Source of the DNA: Lachnospiraceae bacterium UBA3802
Lineage (GTDB): Bacteria; Bacillota; Clostridia; Lachnospirales; Lachnospiraceae
DNA length: 7,982 nt
Assembly (NCBI GenBank): GCA_002369155.1
Contig: DFEM01000053.1
Location: forward strand, 1 to 7,982
Reading direction: 5' to 3'
A program made the position numbers and the translations under genes. Of this stretch, positions 1 through 6,608 are shown one piece after another. Each line of letters opens with the position of its first letter. The stretch's first letter is position 1. The notes under the pieces were generated by a model. The model was not told the DNA's origin, searched no databases, and saw only the letters and a program-made list of their open reading frames with translations.

Positions 1-1
1 G

Positions 2-121
2 GCTGAAGTCAAAGCTGAAGCAAAGAGCGAAGTGAAAGCCGAGCCCAAAGCGGAAGCAAAACCCGAGGTGAAGGCTGAAGTTAAAGCAGAAGCCAAGGCC
101 GAAGTAAAGGCAGAGCAGCGA
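2..121 (+). repeat. Tetrapeptide (A/S/P)-E-(V/A/P)-K repeat in the IF-2 N-terminus
   Basis: Nine consecutive 12-nt units encode the pattern x-E-x-K ([36 protein letters not shown]), followed by a degenerate AEQR. The array runs off the left edge, so its full copy number is unknown. The alternating acid/base spacing would favour a charged extended helix or a disordered arm. Synonymous codons vary from unit to unit (Ala as GCT, GCA, GCC and GCG; Val as GTC, GTG, GTT and GTA), so the repeat is much cleaner in protein than in DNA. IF-2 N-termini are known to vary in length and to be rich in such low-complexity sequence. Confidence 0.85.
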
Positions 122-2635
122 AACGACAATAAGGGAGATGTAAAGAAGCCCAAATTCAACTTCAAGATTAATCCCCAGTTTGTGAGCGCTCCTCAGTCAA
201 ACCAGAAGAGACCCAATCAGAATCAGGGTCAGTCGAGAGCTCCTCAGAGACCTCTCAATCAGGGACCTCAGAAGCTTATTAAGCCTACCACACCTCCTTC
301 AGGTGCCCCCAGCGTAAACTTTGTTCCCGGCAACCATTCCGTCAAACCCTCCAAACCGAGCGAGAATGTCAAGGAAACAAAGCCTTTGGAGACAGTAAAG
401 GAGACACCGGTAAATACAGTTAACGAAACCGCGGAAAAGCCTGCAGCGGACAACAATGTAAAGGCACAGGGCGAAGTAAGAAAGAATCGTGATTTCAATC
501 CTCAGAATCAGGACAGAAATCAAAGAGATCGAGGAGAATTCAAGAAAGACGATCAGAGAAGAAATCCTCAGAACGGCTTTGTGAAGAATGACAGAAACGG
601 CGGCGGTTCAAACCAGAGATTTGCAAAGAACGGCCCCATGAAATTCGAACAGAATGCCGCACCTGCACCTGCTGCAGACAATAAGAGAAAAGACGACAAG
701 AGAAGAAGTTCTCAGGAAAAAGATAAAAAGAAAAACAATTACGACGACAGATATGAGGACGGAATGGGCCAGAAGGGCAAGGCATTAAAGCCCGGTGCAT
801 TCATTAAGCCCGAGAAGAAAGTCGAGAAGGTGGAAGACGATATCAAAGTACTTGTTCTTCCCGAGGTTCTTACAATCAGAGACCTTGCAGACAAGATGAA
901 ACTCCAGCCTTCAACCATTGTCAAAAAACTTTTCCTTGCCGGAGAGATCGTAACGGTTAATACCGAGATTTCTTTTGAAAAGGCAGAAGAAATCGCAATG
1001 GAATATGATATTTTATGCGAGAAGGAAGAGAAGGTCGACGTTATCGAAGAGCTTCTTAAAGAAGAAGACGAGAACGAAGAGAAACTTGTGGAGAGACCTC
1101 CCGTTATCTGTGTAATGGGTCACGTCGATCACGGTAAAACTTCCCTTCTTGATGCCATCAGAAATACTCACGTTATCGACAGGGAAGCAGGCGGTATCAC
1201 ACAGCATATCGGTGCTTATCAGGTTAAGATTAACGACAAAAATATTACATTCCTCGATACACCCGGTCATGAAGCATTTACCGCAATGCGTATGAGAGGT
1301 GCAACAAGTACGGATATAGCCGTTTTGGTTGTTGCAGCCGATGACGGTGTAATGCCTCAGACAGTGGAAGCCATCAGCCATGCAAAGGCAGCAGGCGTTC
1401 CCATTATCGTGGCTGTAAACAAGGTTGATAAGATCGGTTATGATTTTGATGACAAGACAAAGGATATGACTTCTTATCCTCAGATTTCACAGCTTATGAC
1501 AGAGCTTGCAACCGATCATCAGCTTAATCCCGAAGCATGGGGCGGCGATACGATTTACGTTCCCGTTTCCGCAAAGAAGGGACTCGGTATCGATAACCTT
1601 TTGGAAAACATTTTGATTTCCGCTGAAATTCTCGAACTCAAGTCGAATCCCGACAGAAAAGCAAGAGGACTTGTTATCGAAGCCAAACTTGAAAAAGGAA
1701 GAGGACCCGTTGCAACAGTACTTGTACAGAAAGGTACTCTTAAAGTCGGCGATTTCATTTCTGCAGGCGAGGCTCACGGTAAGGTAAGAGCAATGATTAA
1801 CGACAAGAAAGAGAACGTTAAGACAGCTACGCCTTCAACACCCGTTGAGATTCTCGGACTTAACCAGGCTCCTTCGGCAGGCGATGTATTTATCGCTCAC
1901 GAGAACGATAAGGAAGCCAAGCATTTTGCAGATACATTTATTGCTGAGCACAAGATTAAGAAGATTGAAGATACCAAGAGCAAGATGAGCCTTGACGATG
2001 TCTTCACCAAGATTAAAGAAGATAATTTAAAGAGCCTTAACATTATCGTTAAAGCCGACGTTCAGGGTTCGGTTGAAGCCGTTAAGCAGTCTCTTGAAAA
2101 GATATCCAATGAAGAAGTTGTCGTTAAAGTTATTCACGGCGGTGTAGGTGCAATCAACGAATCCGATGTTACACTTGCTTCCGCATCCGATGCAATCATC
2201 ATCGGCTTTAACGTTCGTATCGACAACCAGGCAAAGGATACCGCAGACAGAGAAGGCGTTGACGTTCGTCTCTACAATGTCATCTACAATGCAATCGAAG
2301 ATGTAGAGGCAGCCATGAAGGGACTTCTTGAGCCCATCTTCGAAGAGAAGGTTATCGGCCACTGCGAAGTACGTCAGATATTCAAGGCCAATGCAATCGG
2401 TAATATCGCAGGTTCTTACGTGCTTGACGGTATTGTCAAGAGAGGCTGCAATGTCAGAATCACAAGAGAAGGCGAGCAGATCTTCGAAGGCAAACTTGCA
2501 TCCCTTAAGAGATTCAAGGATGACGTCAAGGAAGTTAAGACAGGATTCGAATGCGGTCTTGTATTCGAAGGATTTAACGGTATTCAGGAACTTGATATCG
2601 TAGAAGCATACGAAATGGTAGAGGTACCCAGATAA
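2..2635 (+). CDS. infB: Translation initiation factor IF-2, 5'-partial
   Basis: IF-2 is the GTPase that places fMet-tRNA on the 30S subunit and promotes 50S joining. The frame is open to the left edge, so the true start lies outside the window; the GTG at 32 is an internal valine codon of the repeat. 877 residues are visible. Counting the codon at 2 as residue 1: residues 1-40 are a charged repeat, about 41-280 a Q/N/P/K/R-rich disordered stretch, and about 283-345 an IF2N domain. The GTPase domain follows from about 365, with G1 GHVDHGKT (nt 1118-1141), G2 GGITQH (1190-1207), G3 DTPGH (1256-1270), G4 NKVD (1418-1429) and G5 SAK (1568-1576). Domain II is near 555-600, domain III near 704-740 and the fMet-tRNA-binding C-terminal domain near 784-877. 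All catalytic motifs are intact, including the histidine after DTPG. The TAA stop overlaps the rbfA ATG by one base, suggesting translational coupling. Upstream genes, typically nusA and ylxR, would lie off the left edge. The identification is secure. Confidence 0.98.
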   Translation, partial: AEVKAEAKSEVKAEPKAEAKPEVKAEVKAEAKAEVKAEQRNDNKGDVKKPKFNFKINPQFVSAPQSNQKRPNQNQGQSRAPQRPLNQGPQKLIKPTTPPSGAPSVNFVPGNHSVKPSKPSENVKETKPLETVKETPVNTVNETAEKPAADNNVKAQGEVRKNRDFNPQNQDRNQRDRGEFKKDDQRRNPQNGFVKNDRNGGGSNQRFAKNGPMKFEQNAAPAPAADNKRKDDKRRSSQEKDKKKNNYDDRYEDGMGQKGKALKPGAFIKPEKKVEKVEDDIKVLVLPEVLTIRDLADKMKLQPSTIVKKLFLAGEIVTVNTEISFEKAEEIAMEYDILCEKEEKVDVIEELLKEEDENEEKLVERPPVICVMGHVDHGKTSLLDAIRNTHVIDREAGGITQHIGAYQVKINDKNITFLDTPGHEAFTAMRMRGATSTDIAVLVVAADDGVMPQTVEAISHAKAAGVPIIVAVNKVDKIGYDFDDKTKDMTSYPQISQLMTELATDHQLNPEAWGGDTIYVPVSAKKGLGIDNLLENILISAEILELKSNPDRKARGLVIEAKLEKGRGPVATVLVQKGTLKVGDFISAGEAHGKVRAMINDKKENVKTATPSTPVEILGLNQAPSAGDVFIAHENDKEAKHFADTFIAEHKIKKIEDTKSKMSLDDVFTKIKEDNLKSLNIIVKADVQGSVEAVKQSLEKISNEEVVVKVIHGGVGAINESDVTLASASDAIIIGFNVRIDNQAKDTADREGVDVRLYNVIYNAIEDVEAAMKGLLEPIFEEKVIGHCEVRQIFKANAIGNIAGSYVLDGIVKRGCNVRITREGEQIFEGKLASLKRFKDDVKEVKTGFECGLVFEGFNGIQELDIVEAYEMVEVPR
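122..840 (+). other. Low-complexity, predicted disordered linker of IF-2
   Basis: This coding stretch of infB lies between the tetrapeptide array and the IF2N domain. It is rich in Gln, Asn, Pro, Lys and Arg, with short motifs such as [26 protein letters not shown] and [10 protein letters not shown], and ends in a highly basic block ([17 protein letters not shown]). No folded domain is recognisable. The composition, with RG/RGG-like fragments and basic blocks, resembles RNA- or ribosome-contacting disordered arms. Such segments are usual in long Gram-positive IF-2 proteins. The exact boundaries are approximate. Confidence 0.7.
755..766 (+). promoter_or_regulatory. Candidate internal ribosome binding site and ATG within infB
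   Basis: GAGGA at 755-759 lies 4 nt upstream of an in-frame ATG at 764-766. Initiation here would give a 623-residue IF-2 that loses the repeat and most of the disordered arm but keeps IF2N and every GTPase and C-terminal domain. E. coli and B. subtilis are known to make shorter IF-2 isoforms from internal in-frame starts. Use of this site here is inferred only from spacing and position. Confidence 0.35.
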
Positions 2636-3030
2636 TGAGAAAAGGAAGTATCAAAAACGTACGCATCAATTCAGAAGTGCATAAAGAACTTTCTCAGATT
2701 ATCGCTTACGAAGTTAAGGATCCCAGAATCAATCCTTTTACTTCGGTAATGGATGTTTATGTAGCTCCCGATTTAAAAACATGCAAAGTGTATGTTTCCG
2801 TTATGGGAAGCGATGAAGAAAAAGAAAACACCATGACCGGCCTTAACAGCGCAAAGGGTATGATAAGATCTCTTCTTGCCAAGAGAATGAACATGCGTAA
2901 CACTCCGGAGATTACTTTTATTCTTGACGAATCGATTGAAAAGGGCATCGAAATGATGAAATTCATCGATGAGGTTAATGCGCCTCTTCACGAAAAAGAA
3001 AAAGAAGAATCAGAAGAAGAAACAGAATAG
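2635..3030 (+). CDS. rbfA: 30S ribosome-binding factor RbfA
   Basis: RbfA binds the 30S subunit near helix 1 of 16S rRNA during late maturation and cold adaptation. The 131-residue product is within the usual range. It is a single type II KH fold: DPR at residues 29-31, a central strand (LKTCKVYVSVMG), and the AxG kink expected of RbfA at A73-K74-G75 in NSAKGMIRSLL, followed by TPEITFILDES. The last dozen residues are a short tail made mostly of glutamate. The ATG start shares its A with the TAA stop of infB (TAATG), and a weak GAGG at 2621-2624 lies about 10 nt upstream, so initiation probably depends on ribosomes finishing infB. The infB-rbfA pairing is highly conserved and supports the call. 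The identification is secure. Confidence 0.96.
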   Translation: MRKGSIKNVRINSEVHKELSQIIAYEVKDPRINPFTSVMDVYVAPDLKTCKVYVSVMGSDEEKENTMTGLNSAKGMIRSLLAKRMNMRNTPEITFILDESIEKGIEMMKFIDEVNAPLHEKEKEESEEETE

Positions 3031-3053
3031 AATAGAGAAAAGTGCAAAGGGTT

Positions 3054-3998
3054 ATGGATATTATAAAAGAACTTTCCAATAGCAAAAAAATCGCGATATC
3101 GGGGCATATAAGTCCGGACGGTGATTCTATTGGGTCTTGCATTGCCATGACTCTTTATTTGCGTAAGATTTTAAAGGATGCGGATATCAGACTTTTCCTT
3201 GAGGAGATACCCGAATGCTTTAAGGGAATCGAAGGTTATGAAATAATCGATTCAACTTACGAAGGCATGGAACCCGATGCGTATATACTTCTCGATGCGG
3301 GTCCCGAAAGAATGGGATCGGGCGAGAAATTATACAAAAGGGCCAAATTAAGAATTAACATCGATCATCATTTAAGCAATGAAAACGGAAGCGGAGACAT
3401 TAATTACATTGATATCAATGCATCAAGTGCTGCTGAAATGGTCTACAGGCTCATGGATCCTTCCTACCTTGACAAGACCATTGCGTCATGGCTCTACCTT
3501 GCCATAGCGCACGATACCGGAGTTTTCAAATATCCCGCTACCACTCCCGACACCATGAGAATTATTGCAAGACTCATGGAAGAGGGTATCAATTGTCAGT
3601 ATCTTATAGACAAGACGTATTATGAGAAAACCTATGCGCAGAATGTTGCCTGTGCGAGAATCGTTCTTTCCTCGAAAACATACTTTGACGGAAAGGTAAT
3701 CATCGGAAGCATTTCAAGAAAAGAAATGACCGAAAACAATATCGTCAAAAGCGATTTTGAGGGAGTTATCAATCAGCTTAGAATCACTTCGGGCGTTGAA
3801 GTTGCGATATTCATGTATCCGATGAATGATTCCACAATTAAAGTCAGCCTTCGTTCCAAAGAAAAAGTTAATGTTGCAAAAATCAGCGAAACTTTCGGCG
3901 GCGGCGGACACAAGAGAGCGGCAGGTTTCTATCATAAAGACAGCGAAGAAGAAATAAGAAAGAAATTGCTTGAATTACTTGCTCTGGAAGAAATGTAA
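3054..3998 (+). CDS. nrnA: DHH/DHHA1 phosphoesterase, NrnA-type nanoRNase/pAp phosphatase
   Basis: This is a DHH-family phosphoesterase of the NrnA (YtqI-like) group. Such enzymes degrade 2-5-nt RNAs and pApA and dephosphorylate pAp to AMP in the cytoplasm, using two Mn2+ ions. From the ATG at 3054 it has 314 residues, close to the family norm. The motifs appear in order: H18 and PDGD (D22, D24), D81 in LLDAG, the signature D104-H105-H106, D154 in AHDTG, and the DHHA1 substrate-binding loop FGGGGHKRAAGF with H286. All expected metal ligands are present. The start is uncertain: a GTG at 3042 would add four residues. I prefer the ATG because GTG has only a weak GAG upstream and MDIIKEL gives a normal N-terminus, although the AAAGGG before the ATG sits very close. 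It follows rbfA, as is common in Firmicutes, and its stop overlaps the ribF ATG by one base. A broader DHH nuclease role is possible, but it lacks the size and extra domains of RecJ. Confidence 0.9.
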   Translation: MDIIKELSNSKKIAISGHISPDGDSIGSCIAMTLYLRKILKDADIRLFLEEIPECFKGIEGYEIIDSTYEGMEPDAYILLDAGPERMGSGEKLYKRAKLRINIDHHLSNENGSGDINYIDINASSAAEMVYRLMDPSYLDKTIASWLYLAIAHDTGVFKYPATTPDTMRIIARLMEEGINCQYLIDKTYYEKTYAQNVACARIVLSSKTYFDGKVIIGSISRKEMTENNIVKSDFEGVINQLRITSGVEVAIFMYPMNDSTIKVSLRSKEKVNVAKISETFGGGGHKRAAGFYHKDSEEEIRKKLLELLALEEM

Positions 3999-4927
3999 TG
4001 GAAATTTTAAAAGAAATTCCGAAACTTAAGAATAAGAACTGTGTCAGTATCGGTAAATTCGACGGTGTGCATTTGGGTCATGTAAGTTTACTCGAAGAGC
4101 TTGTTTTAAACAGTGAGTTAAACGACATGGAATCCTGTGTGTTTACCTTCGATCCTTATCCGGAAGATTTCTTTTCAAAGAAAGAACTTCTGCATCTTAA
4201 TACAAAAGGCGAGATTATTTCCGAGATGGAAGAAATCGGAGTGGACAGACTGATTCGTGCAAAATTCGACGAGAAACTCATGAATATGAGTGCACGTGAT
4301 TTTGTAAAGAATATTCTGATCGGAAAACTCAATGCTGCGGTTATTGTATGCGGAAGCGATGTGTCTTTCGGAAAAGGCGGAGAGGGAGATGCCGCGCTGC
4401 TTTTGAAATTATCCGAAGAATTCGGATTTGAGACACAGATAATAGATAAGATAGAATACAAAGGCGAGAGCATTTCCTCATCAAGGATAATCAAGGCGCT
4501 TGAAGACGGAAAAGTTGAAGATGCTTCAGAGATGCTCGGATATGATTATTATCATTACGGCAAGGTAATTAAGGGAAAAGGACTTGCAAGGCAGTTTGAT
4601 ATGCCGACGGTTAACATAAATCCTGTTCCCGGCAGAGTTATTCCAAGACACGGAGTATACTGCACCATTGTAGAAACTTCCGATCATAAAGAATATAAGG
4701 CAGTTACGAATGTGGGAATAAGACCGACTGTCAATGACGGAGACAATATCAATATCGAGAGTCATTTGCTCGACTGCCCGAGTGACAGGGATTTTTACGA
4801 AGAGAGAATAAATGTTTACTTTCTTCGGTTTTTGCGTGATGAAAAGAGATTTGATTCAAACGAGTCTTTATTTACACAGATAAGAAGTGATATAATTGAG
4901 ACCGAAAGGTTTTTTGAGCATAAATAG
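3998..4927 (+). CDS. ribF: Bifunctional riboflavin kinase / FMN adenylyltransferase (FAD synthetase)
   Basis: This cytoplasmic enzyme phosphorylates riboflavin to FMN and then adenylylates FMN to FAD. It has 309 residues, the usual length. The N-terminal nucleotidyltransferase domain carries GKFDGVHLGH (19-28) with the HxGH pair at 25 and 28, TFDPYP, GSDVSFGKGGEGD, and ISSSR (159-163), matching the family ISSTxIR motif. The C-terminal flavokinase domain begins near HYGKVIKGKG and has PTVN at 203-206 (family PTAN), HGVY, NVGIRPTV, and a terminal FLRDEKRF block. Both activities therefore look intact. Several motif positions differ from the consensus I recall: PYP for PHP, DVSFG for DFxFG, and ARQFDMPT for GRxLGFPT. 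The ATG shares its A with the nrnA stop (TAATG), so it is probably translationally coupled. Firmicutes commonly have truB directly upstream; here it is absent. No FMN riboswitch can lie directly upstream because the gap is zero. Confidence 0.95.
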   Translation: MEILKEIPKLKNKNCVSIGKFDGVHLGHVSLLEELVLNSELNDMESCVFTFDPYPEDFFSKKELLHLNTKGEIISEMEEIGVDRLIRAKFDEKLMNMSARDFVKNILIGKLNAAVIVCGSDVSFGKGGEGDAALLLKLSEEFGFETQIIDKIEYKGESISSSRIIKALEDGKVEDASEMLGYDYYHYGKVIKGKGLARQFDMPTVNINPVPGRVIPRHGVYCTIVETSDHKEYKAVTNVGIRPTVNDGDNINIESHLLDCPSDRDFYEERINVYFLRFLRDEKRFDSNESLFTQIRSDIIETERFFEHK

Positions 4928-4932
4928 GAGGA
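4926..4932 (+). promoter_or_regulatory. Strong Shine-Dalgarno of the phosphate transporter gene
   Basis: AGGAGGA lies 4 nt upstream of the ATG at 4937 and overlaps the TAG stop of ribF (4925-4927). It is the best match to the 16S anti-Shine-Dalgarno in the window, so the transporter can initiate on its own on the shared transcript. It also fixes the start codon firmly. Confidence 0.85.
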
Positions 4933-4936
4933 CCCC

Positions 4937-6571
4937 ATGAACTTTGGGAATGTGCTTACTTTAGCGGGAGGACTCGGGCTTTTTCTTTTTGGAATGAAGC
5001 AGATGAGCGAATCCATAGAAAAAGCTGCAGGTGCAAAATTAAGAAAGATTCTTGAAATTTTTACCACCAACAGGTTTGCCGGACTCGGAGTCGGCATGCT
5101 GTTTACCGCAATTGTACAGTCATCAAGTGCCTGTACCGTTATGGTAGTTTCTTTCGTTAACTCAGGCTTGATTAATCTTTACCAGGCGGCCGGTATCATT
5201 ATGGGTGCCAATATCGGTACCACAATTACCTCACAGCTGGTATCGTTTAAACTAAGCGATTACGCTCCTATATTTTTGCTTATCGGCGCGGTAATTGTAA
5301 TGTTTGTCAAAAAACCTGTCGTCAACCGTATTGGTCAGATAATTGTATCTTTCGGTACGCTTTTCCTCGGTATTTCTCTTATGAGCCAGGCCATGGGAGG
5401 ACTAAAGGAATCAGAGGCCGTGCTTCATCTTTTCTCATCGCTTTCAAATCCTTTCATTGCGGTACTTTTGGGATTTTTGATTACAGGCGTTGTCCAGAGT
5501 TCATCGGTTACCGTAAGTATTGTATTGCTTTTGGCGCAACAGGGACTTTTGGATAATTTCAACATAGTCATATTCATAATTTTAGGCTGTAACATGGGTG
5601 CCTGCGTATCGGCTCTTCTTGCATCTCTTTCGGGTATGAAAGATGCAAAACGTGCCGCCATGATTCATTTCCTTTTCAACCTGTTCGGTACGATAATAGT
5701 ATTTATCATCATGCTGTTTGCGGGTGACTTGATTGTCGGCGGAATCATGAGACTTTCCGGAAACAATTACGGACGTTTCGTTGCGAACAGCCATACAATC
5801 ATAAAAGTATTCCAGGTATTGGTATTGTTCCCGTTCTCAAGTCTTCTGGTTAAGGCAACATATCTTGTCATTCCCGGTAAAGACGATAAGGTCGGATATA
5901 ATGATGAATTTAAAACTCAGTTCATCGGCAACAAAGTCGTATTCAATCCTGCGACAGCCGTTGTCGAAGTTACAAACGAAATAGAACGTATGGCAAACCT
6001 TGCGCTCGATAATTTAAACAGAGCAATGAACTCTCTTGTGACTCTCGATTCGGAAGAGATAGAAAAAGTTGCAGAGGTTGAAAAGAACATCAACTTCCTA
6101 AACAAGACCATTACGGACTATCTGGTCAAACTTACGCAAAGCAATATCCCCATCGAAGACTTGCAGAACATCGGTGCATATTTCCATGTCGTAAACGATA
6201 TAGAGCGTATCGGCGACCATGCAACAAACATCGCCGAAACAGCAGAGATTCGAAAAGAGAAAAATATCGAATTCAGCAAGGAAGCATTTAATGAAATGGC
6301 TCAGATGATGGAGGCCATTAACTTAAATCTCCAGTATGCCATCGAGATGTTTGCTTCAAGAAAGATGGAGCATATCGATCAGGTAAGAGATACTGAGGAC
6401 AAGATCGACAATATGGAAAAAGAATTCCAGCAGACACATGTTCAAAGACTTACCAAGAACGAATGTACAGCTGAAGCGGGAATGCTTTATTCCGATATTC
6501 TTTCGGGACTTGAAAGAGTCGGAGACCATGCCACAAATATCGCATTTTCCGTACTCGGAAATCAAAAATAA
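4937..6571 (+). CDS. Na+/phosphate cotransporter with C-terminal PhoU-like domain
   Basis: This predicted membrane protein belongs to the Na/Pi cotransporter (NptA/YjbB, SLC34-like) family, which moves inorganic phosphate with sodium. It has 544 residues, like E. coli YjbB. The first ~310 residues are hydrophobic and hold two related halves: QSSSA (61-65) followed by GANIGTT (90-96), and QSSSV (187-191) followed by GCNMGAC (217-223). This is the internal duplication typical of the family; the second copy of the asparagine motif is less canonical. Membrane segments are likely near 4-21, 48-73, 84-100, 110-123, 131-149, 171-201, 209-230, 241-262 and 290-310. Residues ~345-540 form a helical PhoU-like domain with two metal-binding-type repeats, DIERIGDHATN (421-431) and ERVGDHATN (526-534). 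The domain may gate or regulate transport. Transport direction is uncertain: YjbB has been linked to phosphate export, whereas SLC34 proteins import. It follows ribF with no gap, so it is probably co-transcribed, and no pho-type regulatory site is visible. Confidence 0.93.
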   Translation: MNFGNVLTLAGGLGLFLFGMKQMSESIEKAAGAKLRKILEIFTTNRFAGLGVGMLFTAIVQSSSACTVMVVSFVNSGLINLYQAAGIIMGANIGTTITSQLVSFKLSDYAPIFLLIGAVIVMFVKKPVVNRIGQIIVSFGTLFLGISLMSQAMGGLKESEAVLHLFSSLSNPFIAVLLGFLITGVVQSSSVTVSIVLLLAQQGLLDNFNIVIFIILGCNMGACVSALLASLSGMKDAKRAAMIHFLFNLFGTIIVFIIMLFAGDLIVGGIMRLSGNNYGRFVANSHTIIKVFQVLVLFPFSSLLVKATYLVIPGKDDKVGYNDEFKTQFIGNKVVFNPATAVVEVTNEIERMANLALDNLNRAMNSLVTLDSEEIEKVAEVEKNINFLNKTITDYLVKLTQSNIPIEDLQNIGAYFHVVNDIERIGDHATNIAETAEIRKEKNIEFSKEAFNEMAQMMEAINLNLQYAIEMFASRKMEHIDQVRDTEDKIDNMEKEFQQTHVQRLTKNECTAEAGMLYSDILSGLERVGDHATNIAFSVLGNQK

Positions 6572-6608
6572 AAGAAATATTAATACATATACAAGGAGCA
6601 ATTAATTA
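6572..6608 (+). other. 37-nt A/T-rich spacer between the transporter gene and valS
   Basis: This is the longest non-coding gap in the window. It contains no hairpin followed by a U-tract, so no intrinsic terminator is evident for the transporter gene. It is far too short for a T-box leader. TATTAATACAT in the middle resembles an extended -10 region, but no convincing -35 lies at the right distance in the end of the transporter gene, so I do not call a promoter. Read-through into valS is the simplest reading. Confidence 0.7.
6593..6598 (+). promoter_or_regulatory. Shine-Dalgarno of valS
   Basis: AAGGAG lies 10 nt upstream of the ATG at 6609, slightly longer than the optimal spacing and across an A/T-only stretch (ATTAATTA). 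No other in-frame start nearby has a comparable site, so it supports the ATG at 6609. Confidence 0.8.

Noticed and set aside
32..34. GTG at 32 as the start of infB
   Set aside because: The frame continues upstream to base 2 with the same x-E-x-K repeat and no stop, and no ribosome binding site precedes the GTG. It is an internal valine codon.
1013..1381. 122-codon open frame on the minus strand
   Set aside because: It lies entirely opposite the conserved IF-2 GTPase domain, has no recognisable domain and is a shadow of infB codon use. The other minus-strand frames opposite the six genes were rejected for the same reason.
2328..2603. 91-codon plus-strand frame inside the end of infB
   Set aside because: It overlaps the conserved IF-2 C-terminal domain in another frame, has a serine/arginine-rich low-quality composition and no ribosome binding site.
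6510..6540. TTGAAA plus AAATAT as a valS promoter
   Set aside because: The spacing is about 19 nt, the -10 match is poor and both lie in conserved PhoU-domain codons. This is as likely by chance.
6546..6561. Perfect 6-bp inverted repeat TTTCCG/CGGAAA with a 4-nt loop at the end of the transporter gene
   Set aside because: The stem is short, lies within the coding sequence and is followed by an A-rich rather than T-rich tract, so it does not look like an intrinsic terminator on either strand.
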